Source of the DNA: Camelus bactrianus
Taxonomy: Eukaryota; Chordata; Mammalia; Artiodactyla; Camelidae
Length of the DNA stretch: 64,000 bases
NCBI RefSeq assembly: GCF_048773025.1
Contig: NC_133570.1
Location: 21,612,001-21,676,000 of the forward strand
Reading direction: 5' to 3'
Below are positions 35,905-47,394 of this stretch, piece by piece. Position 1 is the stretch's first letter; every line of letters begins with the position of its first letter. The position numbers and the translations under genes are program-made. Under the pieces are notes generated by a model. It saw nothing but the letters and a program-made list of their open reading frames with translations. It did no database searches and was not told where the DNA came from.

Positions 35905-37021
35905 TGTAAATATTTTTCCCAGGTCTTTTTTATGCCTTTTGTTTGTGAGGTCCTTCACCATAAAGCCGTTTGAATTTTCACACGCCAGTTTGGCTGTTTC
36001 TGTGATCCGTGGCAAACAGAGGAAAGGCATCTTTATTTCGATTTTCTTTTCTATTTCATTCAGGTGCTTTCATTGCTCTGCTGTGTGTTTTCTCTCTGCC
36101 TGGAGTTTACTTCAGCGTACGCAGGAATATAACCTTATGTATTTTCCACATGGAGAGCCAATCGTCCTGTATTTACTGAATATGAACACAATTTTTATCA
36201 AAATTTTAAATCATTGATGTATCACATCCTCCCTTTGGTTCTACTGATCTAATGATCAGTTCCCATGTCTGTTTCACCCTGTTTTAATAATTTTCGCTTG
36301 ACCGTGTGTTTCAGTACCTGGCAGAGAACGACCCTGTCATTATGACTCAGTCAAAATATCCGCGTTTCTTGTCTGTCATTATTCTCTCTGTTGGACTTTA
36401 GAATCGGTTCACTACTTTTTAAAAAATATCCCTTTGGTGCTGTGTTTGTAATTTCATGGATTAGGTGGGCTCCTTTACGTGAACTGATATCTTTGTCTAT
36501 TGTGTCTGTTAGTCAAGGTGCGTTATGTTTTACCCATGTGAGTCTTGCTTGTTTTGTGTTAAGTTTATTCCTAGGGGTTTTAATAGAATTTTCAATGAAG
36601 TCGTAAATGTTTCGCCAGTTTCCTATCCTGGATGGTAGCCGCCTGTGTTGGAGGAAACCTGACATTTCCCTATCGTACTCGTACTGTCGTTTTCATTAAC
36701 GATTGTATTATTTCCAATACTCCTCCAGCTGAGTGTCTTGGGATTATTATTTTTAAGTAGACTAACCCAGCAACTTCAAAGAACAATTTGATCTCATTAT
36801 TCCTAACATTCATCCCCCCTCATCTCATTCCATCGGTTGAAATCTGTGGACTATCTTGACTAGTGAAAAGTCAGAGTGGGAACCCTGACTTTTAAAGCGG
36901 TTCTACCTTTAAGTGGGAATTTTGCTGTAAGTTTTGGGAGACATCCTTCACCACAATGAGGACGTTTCCTTAGATTATCAACTAATGCAAGGCTGGATGT
37001 TTGCTTTCTTTAAATCAGGAA
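35905..37021 (-). mobile_element. Ancient LINE-1 remnant (antisense), copy B
   Basis: Counterpart of 1-1,151 without the later L1 insertion. The uninterrupted site lies at about 37,012-37,025. Non-coding. Confidence 0.6.
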
Positions 37022-37764
37022 CAAGGGTGGCATTTATACTGCTGTTCTAGTACATTTTTGTCAAAAACTTACATGCTCATCTTAAATACAGCCATGACCA
37101 AATCATCCTGCTGCTGAGGTGAAAAGGGCTGGTCTCAGGTTACCTGCCAGCTTAGAAAACTACGTTGGGAGAGAAAATCAGACTTGGCAAAGCCTAACAT
37201 TCTTGTCATCATAAACTTTAGAGTATGACTGGGGTGTTTCTTTCTTTTCCTTTTTCTAAGTATTTTAGTGATATTTTTGTGTTACGGTTGGACAGCTCGG
37301 ACAGAGGGTGATTCAGTGAGGGTGAAACATTTGGGGATGGCTCCAGGCCTCCAGATTGGGAAGAGACCTACTGAAGTGAGGACAAGGAGAGGGAACAAGC
37401 CTCCCGGGGAAATGTGAGGAGTGAGGAATGTTGAGTTTGCAGTGTCTGTAGGGCATTCAAGCACCGATGCATTCAGGAGGCAGAATGTGCATAAATCTAG
37501 AACCCACAAGAGAAGCCAGGGGTGGAAATAGGGATGCAGTACACCTGAGCAGTTGTCAGAGAGCACAGTGTAGGTCAGAGACAGAGAAAGTGAGAGAGCA
37601 CAGGGGACTGGGGAGGGACCTCAGACTTGACTGGGTTGGAGACTTTGGAAGCTTTGACCTGAGAAGTTTCAGGGAGAGATGGGGGTCAGAGGGAGGGGGC
37701 TCCTCACACTGTGTCCCAGCACGTGAAACAGTGCCTGGCAGATGGATGCTTGGGAGCCATGCTT
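37022..37764. other. Block-B spacer before satellite
   Basis: Matches 5,255-6,003. No gene seen. Confidence 0.55.
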
Positions 37765-37975
37765 GGACAGATGGAAAGATGATGGGTAAATGATGGATAG
37801 ATAGATGGATGAGAGATGATGGGAGGATGGATGATGGATGGATCAAGTGATGATGGATGGATGATGGATGGATGATAGATAATGGATGTATGATGGATGG
37901 ATTATAGATCATGGATTGATGATGGATGGGTGATGGAGGGATGGATGTTGGATGATGGGGGGATGATGGATGGAA
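37765..37975 (+). repeat. TGGA/GATGGATG tandem satellite, copy B
   Basis: About 210 bp of GATGGATG-type units, duplicate of 6,004-6,236. Confidence 0.9.
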
Positions 37976-38370
37976 AGTCAGAAAGACACTGATCTGAGAA
38001 ATCAAAGAAGGCTTCATGAAACAGGTGGAAATGAACTGTGTGCAGGCCGTCCCCACATGGAGCACCAGGAGTCAGGAAGGCACTGGGAGGAAACCACCTG
38101 GCTGGACTGTGGGAAATTGTGGGGCAGGAACACTCAGAGGCCCTAAAATGAGGCCAGGAGATGTTGGGCAGGTCCGAGCCAGCTCAGGTCTCTCTCTGCC
38201 GCATCCCATGGCCACCTGCTGGCACACGGTCTGCACACTTCTGACCCCCATGCCCTGGCACCTCCAGAGGGGACAGGTTCTTAGAGCGGCCACCTGATTT
38301 CCAGCGAACACAGGCCGACTGACAAGCTCCAGAGATAACGCAAACTGGGTTCGGTGAACCTTTAGGTCTA

Positions 38371-39800
38371 CAGACCATCACTGCGGCCCCCTCCACAAAG
38401 CAAGTGACCCAAGCTGGCCCAAGACAGGCGCCCTACTCCGTCTGGCCTTCAGGCCAGACTAAGGTGATAACTCGTTTTCCGGTAGAAAACAGGCAGGGGC
38501 CTGAGGTGTTCCCCCGGGACTAGCTCAAGATCACCCTGCGGGAAGGCGGAGCTTTCAGGGCTGGAATTAACGTTTTGTGTGGCCGGGCCTCGTCCGTCAC
38601 GCTGTCCCTTTTCAGACTCTGCAGAGAGAGAACTGCTGAGTCAGCAGCTCCCCACCAGGAAGCCACGTGGTCCGACAAATCCCGTTTTCTGTTTCCTCCT
38701 CGGAAAAGTCTCACGAGATTCTGGGATCGCGAGTGGGGTCACCCAGGGAGGCTAGAAGGGGTTCATTTAAATAGGCTGCAAGAGCATCGGGAGATGGGGA
38801 GGGGTGGTGGCTGTAGACACGCCCACGGGACTGCTCGGGGTGGGGGATGGGGTGTACAGGTAGAGTTAGGGGATTGGGATGGAATGGAGGTGGGGTAGCT
38901 GGTCTGGCTGAATGGAGGATGCATGGGATGGGGATGGAGTGGGGAGATGGTTAACGCGCGTGTGAGGGATAGAGATGGAATGACGGTGGGGGTGGAGCTG
39001 ACTGGAGGGACGCCATGGCGATGGGGGATGGAATGGAGGATGGGAGTGCATGATGGAGTGGGATGAGGGGCCTCTTGGCCCCAAAGGGTGAGGCGGGGCA
39101 GCCTAGAAGTTCCCACCTCCAAATCCCTCCCCACCCCCCACCTCTAGGCCTGTGCTTCAGGCAAACAATTTTCAGTCCATGGGACAAGAGTGCCAGGGCC
39201 AGTATCGGCCCCCCTGAGCGAGGGTTCTCGCTCCACCCCCACCACCCTCGTGTAGATGAGATGTCACTCCCCTTGGCCAGTGCAACGCCCTCTACTCTCT
39301 GGACTTTACTCACCCTGTGCCTCCTGGGGGAGAGGAGACCCCAGCTGGGGTTGGATTAGAATCCTCCCTCCAGACCCTGCTTTCCTCTCTCTCTACACCC
39401 ACCTCCCCCGACGTGTTGGTTTTCCACCTTGTTCAGAAGCCACAAATTCTTACATTTGGTCTGCTCACATCCATCTGTTCTCCACGCTCCCTCCGATGGC
39501 CTCAGCTTGCGCTGGTCCTGAGCTCATACTTCTGTACATTCCACTCAGGGACCCCTTCAGACAAAGTCAGGACAGGGCCTTGAAACAAGGGACAATGTGG
39601 GCGGGACCTTCTATAAGCTTCCAAAGATGCTTATCCAGGTGGGAGGCACCCAGCACCTAGAACCAGCCCTCACTCGAGCCAGCGGTGCCCCTCAACCCTC
39701 GGGATCCTGTGTCCTGGCCACCAGTGGCACCCGGGACCTGGATTCCAGGACCTTGAATGGCCTCTGGCAGATTTTGGTGCCACTGTTCTCCCAGTCCCTC
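38371..39800. other. Block-B-specific 1.4 kb left of the LTR fossil
   Basis: Absent from block A, where the flanking sequence (ending about 6,655) passes directly into the LTR. It includes a G-rich GGGATGGAATGGAGG-type imperfect repeat at about 38,838-39,066. No gene recognised. Confidence 0.5.
38838..39066 (+). repeat. G-rich imperfect tandem repeat
   Basis: Repeated GGGATGG / GGAATGGAGG / GTGGGG words; long pyrimidine-rich frames on the minus strand are by-products of this. Confidence 0.65.
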
Positions 39801-40290
39801 TGAGGTGGGAAGCCTCATAAAAAAGACTGGCAGGACCCCCAGTCGGCGCCACTACTCTCCCGCCCGCACCATCTGGTTCCCTGGGCCAGTGGCTTTATCT
39901 CTTTTTGCCTCTGAAACAGCTAACATCTAGGAAAGTGGAGCTCACTCCTGATTGGTCCATTTCCCTCACTCCTGATTGGTTATTTCTCTCCCTCCTGATT
40001 GGTCCATTTCCCTCACTCCTGATTATTTCTTTCCCCCTTGATTGGTCCATTTTTACAAAGCCTGTTCCTAATTAGTCAAATTTGTTACACCTTATTTGCA
40101 TAGGATGCTGCAAAGTGTAAACCGGCAGCCTATAAAAGCCTGTGTAAACCTACAGACAGGGTCCAGAGCTTGGAGTGTGAACTCCTCTGGGCCCGCTGGT
40201 GTAATAAACCTGAGTTCTCCAACTCTCTGAGTGCTGCTTGGTCTCTTGCCCGGATCCAGGTTGCTGTCACAACTGAGCTGTAACACTGAG
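39801..40290 (+). mobile_element. Retroviral LTR fossil (class I ERV-like), copy B
   Basis: Same fossil as 6,663-7,180: TGAGGTGGGAAGCC start, several CTGATTGGTC boxes, ATTTGCAT at 40,094-40,101, TATAAAAGCC near 40,131 and AATAAA near 40,203. No internal retroviral sequence adjoins it. The 3' edge is uncertain. Confidence 0.75.
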
Positions 40291-42665
40291 CGGTAACATT
40301 ATTTTCTGCAACACCTTTACGGGAGAAAGTCAGGCTTCTGGAGATACAGCGAGAGCCAGATGGGTGGGGACCCTTTTCCTGGGGGTTTGAGAGCCAGCGG
40401 AGCCCGTGTCTGTCACTCACACTGACTTAAGGGGCCAAATTTGGGTCGCCCTCACACAGGCTCAGGAGGTAATTTCTGTCCTTGGACTGTGAGACTTTTC
40501 CGAAGTGGAGTCTGGCATGGAGTCCTTATCTTCCGAGTGACCCCACATGTTTAACCACGGGCCACAAGAAGGTCACGGTGGCTGAGTGTGTGGATCTGCC
40601 CTGCCCTTACCCTAGATATCCCCATGCCTGTGAACGAAGGACTATAAGGTGTCCTGTTACACATGTGAACAAATGAATGAATGAATGCATAGGTACATAC
40701 ACATGAGGGCCTTGTGTTGATCTCTCCGACATCGGATTGCCACCTGGAATAGGGCTGATAAAAATCTGACTTTTCTCACCTTGGAAGTGGAGACAGCCTT
40801 TCCCTCCAGCCTCTCCCCCACATTCATTCAACAAACATTTGTCCTTGAGAGCCTGCAGATGCCACACTCAAGGAGATACATGCTCAGAAATTTTAGCCTG
40901 GAAACAGAAAAAAAAGAACCAGAACTCAAACAAGAAGGCTATTGTTTTAAAGTGACAAGTTGTAACTAAATCTCTGAAGAAAACAGGACAGAGGATGGAC
41001 TTGAAATGGAAAGCGTATGGGCTTGAAGATTGCTAGTCCCTATTTGGATGATCGCGTTGCTGGGGGTTTTTTCCCTTTTTTTTCTTCTCTCTCTCTTTCT
41101 CTTTCTTCTCCTTGGTCGGGGAGTGGGGATAATTAGGTTTACTTATTTATGTAACGCAGGTACTGGGGATTGAACCCAGGACGTGGTGCGTGCTAAGCAT
41201 GGGCTCCACCACTGAGCTATAACCCCACACCCAACAAGTGAGCTTCTGATATCTGTTTTATATCTGATTGTGTGGGCATTCATTCTAGAACAAATCAAAT
41301 AGGATGGCGCTTCCTGTATTTTGAAGTGCCTGAAAATCGCCCTGTAACAGGAGATCTCAAAGGAGAAATGCTCTGTTTACTGCTCACAAGAAGCACCTGG
41401 CACCTTCTAGTATTTTCCCTGGGACTTCGCCCATGTGGACCCCAAGCCACTGGCCCCAAATCCAGCAGACACCTCCATCTGGTGGGTTTCAGACCTCCTT
41501 ATTATCTCACAGGCACTTTATTGCTGTTATCCGTCCTCTGATGATTTGCTGGTGATAAGATTATGTTCCCCACTCCGCAGGACGGCTCCTTTCCAGACTT
41601 TATTGACTAAGAGAAGTGAACATTTACATGTGCTGAAGGGCTGATGGAGAGGATGCTGTGATTTGTGGCCTGCATCCCACGAAGGGCATATCACCCCTGC
41701 CACGGGATGTGCAGGCAGCCCTGCCCTGCCAGCACCCTCCCCAAACTGAGCGCCCAGGATGGATCTGCTCCCACCAGGTCACGGCCCTTCCCACGGCAGC
41801 CTGAGTGCCGAGATTCGTGGGCACAACAATATACAGGCAAGGATGTGTCACTGCCACATGGATGCACCCTGCAGAGCTGTCCCAGCTCCAGCGGCCACCA
41901 CCCTCCAGAAGCTGCCATGGGGCAGGCTGGGATTGTCTCACTGCTGCTCCGGGTTCTGAGACGTCCACTGTCCAGTTCTCCTTCCTGTCCTTTCTCCCGT
42001 CTCAGGAGTCGGATCTGCACTGCGGTCTGCAGGTTGTCCCTGCTGACCCCTACGCTTTCTCCCTTTATCCTCCCCAGGCCTGGGAAGGATTCTTCAATCT
42101 CCTGCATGCCCCTCTCACCTGGTGAACCCCCTTGGAGAGCAAGAATGTCACACCACAGGGCCTCATTCCCTGACCTGCTCCCTCCCATCCCCTGCACTGG
42201 AGGTGATGCCAGCGGTGCCTCCTGCCCATCTCAGCATCAGTTTTCAGGGAGACCTGGCCTGTGACACTTGGCAACAAGAATGTGGCCTGGAGACTCTTTG
42301 GGCAAACACAGGGGATCAGCTTCCCCAACTGAGCTCTCTCCCTGAGTCACTTAACAAACAATATTATTGAGTGGGCTGTTGGAGTACATTTGTGTGTCTT
42401 CAGGAAGATTCAGGAATGTGAAGTATGGAGTTAAAAGAGTTTTAAGCAGAGGGGAAGCCTGTGCAAAGGCACTGAGGCTGAGGGAATATGGCCATTTGAA
42501 GGAATAGAGAGAAACCCAGCTGGGGGCTCATCACTGGGATCAGGGGGCAGGAGGAGAGTGGGAAGGTGGGCAGCAGACAGATCACATAAGGACTGGAAGC
42601 CAACGTAAAGAGATTGGATATTTTTCTAAATGAAAAGAGAATTTGTTTGAGGCTATTTTTTCATA
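40291..42665. other. Block-B-specific 2.4 kb right of the LTR fossil
   Basis: Absent from block A. It contains a camelid-type SINE at about 41.06-41.23 kb. Two overlapping open frames (41,665-42,264 plus; 41,691-42,197 minus) lie opposite each other, have no recognised domain and look like chance frames in GC-rich DNA. Confidence 0.5.
41062..41232 (-). mobile_element. tRNA-derived SINE, camelid Vic-1 type
   Basis: On the minus strand the head reads GGTTATAGCTCAGTGGTGGA, followed by a CTTAGCA box and GGGTTCAATCCCCAGTACC: the A and B box order of a tRNA-Ala-like RNA polymerase III promoter, as in the camelid Vic-1 SINE. The 3' tail is the C/T-rich stretch at 41,062-41,105 (A/G-rich on the element strand). 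It is the main clue to host identity. Single copy in the window, only in block B. Confidence 0.82.
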
Positions 42666-42689
42666 ATTTTTACATGAAATCATTCGTGT

Positions 42690-44458
42690 TTTAAAGACAT
42701 GAAGGTGGTTTTGTCTGAATGAACTTTATGGGGGGGGGAAGGAAGCCAGCAGAGCCCGTGGGTCCCATGGTTCTTGTCCGGGCACGTGGTGGGGCTTGGA
42801 CCAAGCAGAGTGGATAGTGACTGGGGGCTTCAGGATAGAGTTCTCAGACTGGCTGTCTGATTGGAAGTGGGGCATGAAGGAAGGGAAAGAGATGGTGATG
42901 ACTCCTGGAGGTCTGACTTTTCCTGTGCATTTGTGTTGGATATTTTACCTTTTTTAAAAGAATAGATGTGTTTCTGCAGGGAAACATCAACTTTAATTTG
43001 CCCTCAGAGAAGCAGTTGAGAATTGTTTTCTTGTGTATTTTAGATTTCTTTGCTTTGTTTTTCTTGGCTATTAACAGTAGTTTTTGCAAGTGGTCCTTTT
43101 CCCACCCCATTGGCGGCATTTGTGGTTCCTGATTTATGGCTCGTGTCCTATTGTGTGGGCACATGTATCTAGAAGAGTTTTACATGAGAAAGTGGACTCC
43201 TGAGGTGGGAGCCCTGGGTTTGCTCCCAGTGCTACCTGCACGTGGGACAGGGGACAGGGTGGCACCTCGTGAATATTAGAGGTTTGCTTCCTGGAAAAAG
43301 TTCCTGGACACGTGGAAGATTCCTGGGGCTCCTCCATGGCTTTCCCACGAGAAGACATTGCTGGCCCATATCCCCTTCCTGATGAATTTCTCAGCTATTC
43401 CTGCTTAATCGTTCTCTCAAATAACAGACATGATTATCTAAACCGATGTCTACAATAAGAAGCATAAAATTGTTTGAAACAGACTCAAGCAATAGTGATG
43501 ACTCAAAGTGATCACTTCCCCCAAAGATCTTCCTTTCTCCCTAAACCCAGATGCCAAGTTTCCCACCATTAACCACGGAGTAACTTCTCCTGTGCTCCCA
43601 AAATTCACTTGGTATAAATAGCTGCCTCACAGGCATAACCTGGTGCCAGGGATGTGGCGGGACGGGCTAGGTAGTCCTGGGGTGAGCGTCTGGGCCACCT
43701 GGTGTGGCAGGTGACACACCCCATCCCAGAGGGAGTTCATGGGCAAAGAGAAATGAGCATAGAGGGGAATCTAGCAGTTCAGGGGGCCTGGTACTGAACT
43801 GATGGTGAAGGGAGACGAGGGGAGGGCGTCACCTAGTGATTTCCAACCCTGTCTTAGCTCCCTCCCTGGTGCTCGGTTGGCACCACCTGAGGCCACCAGG
43901 GGGCAGCAATGGCATGGACTTAGGGACAGTACTTGCTGCTTGTACTGTCCTGTATGAGTTTCAAGAGCTGCCCCCCACGGTACCCCTCTTACGCCCCACA
44001 GCGTTTGTGCCCCAACAATTCTTCATAACTACTAATAAATGGCCCAGGGCTCAGGTTCAGGCTGCACTGGGAAAACATCACAGAGACAGAGGATTGAGGG
44101 GCATGAAAACTCTCCTAACAGTAGGTAAGAAGGAATTGAGGTGATGCTGGTCCCCAGCTCTGCCTTTGATTCCTGGGAAATAGGGCAATGGGGCCTTGCA
44201 GCTGCCTGGAACCCTGTCCTCTCCTTTCCCCAGTAGCACGTCCTGGGATTCCTCACCCAGGAACCACGATGACCCAGCCAGCAAAGATGGGAAATCCTTG
44301 GACTGCATCAATTTCACACACGCTGTCATGGACTCAGTCTGTCCTGACTCCACATGTGATGAAAGAGTTAATTCACTAGTAAAGGCTGCTGTCCAGGGGT
44401 AGAGAAGTGTCTAGAATCAAGTCCAGGTCAGGGGGTGGGGAAGCAGGGAGAGGAGCAG
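42690..44458. other. V8 upstream region
   Basis: Matches 7,195-8,962 upstream of V1, with TATAAATAG near 43,613 and a CTCF-like motif at 43,893. No gene recognised. Confidence 0.6.
43893..43908 (+). promoter_or_regulatory. CTCF-like motif upstream of V8
   Basis: CCACCAGGGGGCAGCA, 679 bp before the V8 leader. Confidence 0.68.
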
Positions 44459-44510
44459 ATTTGCATGGAAGCCCCGCTCTCCTCTGCAGCAGGGGGAGGG
44501 GATAAGAGAT
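44459..44510 (+). promoter_or_regulatory. V8 promoter: octamer and TATA-like box
   Basis: Perfect ATTTGCAT at 44,459-44,466 and GATAAGAG at 44,501. Confidence 0.88.
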
Positions 44511-44571
44511 ATCTGGGGGACCAGGCCCAGGGATGGAGGATCAGAAGGCAGCACTCTGGGACATCTCCACC

Positions 44572-45040
44572 ATAGCCTGGGCTCTGCTCCTTGTCACCCT
44601 CCTCACTCAGGGCACAGATGTGGCTCCCGGGAAGGAACACGGGGACATCTGGCTGATCTTTTGTGTGTCTGTCCTCAGAGTGACATGGGGCCCAGTGCTG
44701 AAATGGCTCGAGTGTGTTTTTGTTCTTTTCAGGGTCCTGGGCCCAGTCTGCCCTGACTCAGCCTCCCTCGGTGTCCAGGACTCCAGGACAGACGGTCACC
44801 ATCTCCTGCGCTGCAACCAGCAACGACGTTGGGAGATATAACTATGTCTCCTGGTACCAACAGCTCCCAGGAACGGCCCCCAAACTCCTGATCTATGAAG
44901 ACACCAGTCGAGCCTCGGGGATTCCTGATCGCTTCTCTGGCTCCAAGTCTGGCAACACGGCCTCCCTGACCATCTCTGGGCTCCAGTCTGAGGACGAGGC
45001 TGATTATTTCTGTGCCTCATATACAACTAGTAGCACTGCG
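44572..45040 (+). pseudogene. IGLV2: V8: IGLV2-like segment with broken leader, intact V exon
   Basis: The leader (44,572-44,617) begins ATA instead of ATG, and its splice donor reads ATGTG instead of GTGAG. The V exon (44,733-45,040) is fully open and well formed: [16 protein letters not shown], Cys23 ([11 protein letters not shown]), Trp41 (VSWYQQ), Cys104 (DYFCASY), CDR3 ASYTTSSTA as in V1. Octamer, heptamer and nonamer (ACCAAAACC) are all good. It could recombine, but a normal light chain needs both leader faults bypassed, so it is classed as a pseudogene. Block-A counterpart by upstream homology is V1. It could serve as a sequence donor for gene conversion, which is speculation. Confidence 0.9.
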
Positions 45041-45079
45041 CACAGTGGTCCAAGTTCATGGGGAATTGAGACCAAAACC
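45041..45079 (+). other. V8 recombination signal (23-RSS)
   Basis: CACAGTG 45,041-45,047, 23-bp spacer, nonamer ACCAAAACC 45,071-45,079 (good). Confidence 0.92.
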
Positions 45080-46235
45080 TGCTCTGAGCTCCCTCGGGTC
45101 TTCTCCCTGAACTCAGGACCTCATTTGTTACTGCTGATTGTTTTATTCTGGAAAAATTTCAAACAAAAATGAATTTTTAATGGTAATACAAAGAACTGCT
45201 TCATAAACTATTTGCCAACTTGGCCAATTGTGAACATTTTGTCACGTTTACATTATCTCCTTAACTCTCATTTTCTCTCTTCCTCTGTATAAGCTTATGT
45301 ACCTGTATGTTTATATGCAAACATATAAGTAACTAGACAGACACAACACACACCCCCTGCCCTGTGTGAAGTCTCAAAAGCTGCTGCACCGTGAGCCCCT
45401 CCTAAGGTGATAACTAGTGATGGAGGGTCTCAGGCTTATTCTCCTCTTACAAGTCTTTTCTCAAAGACCCTCAGCAGCCCCAGGCTTCGGCCTCAGGTCT
45501 AAGCTGTGAGCCCTTGTGGAAGATGGGGACAGAGGGATGTGTGAGCATCTATGCTAACATAAAGATTAAAAATGGGCTGGGAGGGAGGGAGAGGTGCCAG
45601 GCCCTGCTTTGGTGCCTGAGAAGTGACAATTAGGACTCTGTCCTCACCCTTGTTCCTCATGGCAAGGTGGGGTATCCCACACATGCACCAAAGTTAACAA
45701 CAGGACCATATAGGGACATCCCAAGGGTGGCTCTTATCCCAGGAACCACCTCAGGACCAATGGTGAGGTCCTTTCCCTCCTCGATATGTTGGGGTCAAAA
45801 CAGAGCCCAGAGAATTAGGGCAGAGAGACTGAGTCTAGGATTAACTTAGGAGCAGGGAAGGAAGTGGCACTGATTCCAATTGCTATGTGTTGTCCTGTCA
45901 TCAGACTGGATTGGAGAATAAAGCCAGTGGCCAATTGACTCATGGTCCAGAGACTCCTGGGCAGGTGTATGGGCTCAGCTCCTCCTCCTCACCACGGTCA
46001 TCACTGGCTGATGCCCATTGACTGAGGGTGGATGAGGGCAGGACACTAACCAGAAGCACAGAGGCTCTGCACAGGGAGGGATTGGGTGGGAGTCCACGTC
46101 AACAGTGAAACTTTTTTTAATTGTAAAGTGTCATGAATTTCTTGGAAATGAGAAACAAGGGCTGAGTTGGTATTTAAAAGGGGGTGCAGAGAAAGAGGTT
46201 TTGGACCCCCCTTCTGGTCCCCAAGCACGTAGTAA

Positions 46236-46508
46236 ACAATCTTACAGTTTGCCAGGGAAAGGGGGTGGGAAGGGATAAATTTGGGAGTTAAGGATTAAAT
46301 GTTAGCCGCTGTATAGAAAACTAGAGATTTTGAAAAGTTTCTTCTGTATAGCACAGCAAACTATGTTCAATATCTTGTAATAGTAACCTTTAATGAGAAG
46401 AATATAAAAAGGAATGTGTTTACATATATGCATGACTGGGACATTGTGCTGTACACCAGAAACTGACACATTGTAACTGACTGTACTTTAATTAAAAAAA
46501 AAAAAAAA
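46236..46508 (+). mobile_element. 5'-truncated LINE-1 3' UTR with A-tail
   Basis: Typical artiodactyl L1 3' end: 'gggaagggataaatttgggag', then CTGTATAGCACAGCAAACTA, 'ttcaatatcttgtaatagta', GTACACCAGAAACTGACACA and a 15-base A-run. About 270 bp. Only in block B, so it post-dates the duplication or was lost from block A. Confidence 0.85.
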
Positions 46509-46726
46509 CTCTATGGTTACTCTTCTATTAAAACCAAAGTTAATAAAATATCAATTCTCTTTGGAATAAAAATAAAGTAGCTGGTGGATAAAGTGATGTG
46601 AGCGGGAGGGGATTGGAGGGATCTGGGCCTGAGCTGGGAGGGGAATAAAGGGGAAGGCAGAAGAGCAGAGCTGGGGGGTCATCCCCCCGCAGCTGCCTTC
46701 CTGGCCTCGGTGGGCGCCATCTGAGT

Positions 46727-46742
46727 CCACCAGGGGGCAGCA
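46727..46742 (+). promoter_or_regulatory. CTCF-like motif upstream of V9
   Basis: CCACCAGGGGGCAGCA, identical to the V8 motif, 668 bp before the V9 leader. Confidence 0.68.
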
Positions 46743-47282
46743 AGGGCCTGGATTTGGGAAGGTTATTGTGTGATTTCCCTAGCCCAGGTAAAGGCACATA
46801 GCTGCTGTCTCCTAAGCCCCTTCAGGGAGAGGTCTCCCCTTTCCTAGAAACACCAATAAATGTCCCCAGGCCTTTTCCTAAGAGAACCACAAAGATAGGG
46901 GACAGAGAGACACGGGGACCATTCTGCTGAGGAGGTCAGGTGGGGCGAGGGGTGGACAACCCCAGCTCTCCTTCGATCTCCAGATGAGAAAAGATTGAAT
47001 CTCTAACTTACTCCAGCACTTGTGGACCCTGTCGTCACTTTGGACCCACAGAATACAAAACAATTATTGTGATTATTAGTCAACGACATCTTGACTCTAT
47101 CAGATGGCAGGGACAGCCAAGGATGGCTCGATTTCCAGGTCCCTCTAATGGTCACTGTGTCCTAAGTAACAAAAACATATCACACAGTATTAATATTCCT
47201 AGATTGGCTCTGTGTAGAGGGATAGAGAAGTATCTAGAACCAAGTACAGGTCAGGGGGTGGGGGAAGCATGGGCTGGAGCAG

Positions 47283-47335
47283 ATTTGCATGGAGGCCCCA
47301 CCCTCCTCTGCAGCAGGGGGAGGGGATAAGAGAGG
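47283..47335 (+). promoter_or_regulatory. V9 promoter: octamer and TATA-like box
   Basis: Perfect ATTTGCAT at 47,283-47,290 and GATAAGAGAGG at about 47,325, upstream of a dead gene. Confidence 0.88.
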
Positions 47336-47394
47336 TCTGGTGACCTGGCCCAGGGTTGGGGGCTCAGAAGGCAGCACTCTGGGGCATCTCAGCC

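Larger units (their letters stand above)
45080..47282. other. V8-V9 spacer
   Basis: Much shorter than the V1-V2 spacer and mostly different from it. A 5'-truncated L1 lies at 46,236-46,508; from about 46,560 the sequence matches the V2 upstream region. No gene seen. Confidence 0.6.

Noticed and set aside
37556-38065. 169-codon minus frame rich in His, Pro, Ser and Ile (also 5,904-6,373)
   Set aside because: Translation of the TGGA satellite.
41155-41232. Functional tRNA-Ala gene
   Set aside because: The tRNA-like head is joined to a SINE tail and cannot fold as a full tRNA; it is a SINE.
41665-42264. 199-codon plus frame opposite a 168-codon minus frame
   Set aside because: Opposed overlapping frames in GC-rich DNA, low-complexity Pro/Ser-rich product, no known domain and no copy in block A.
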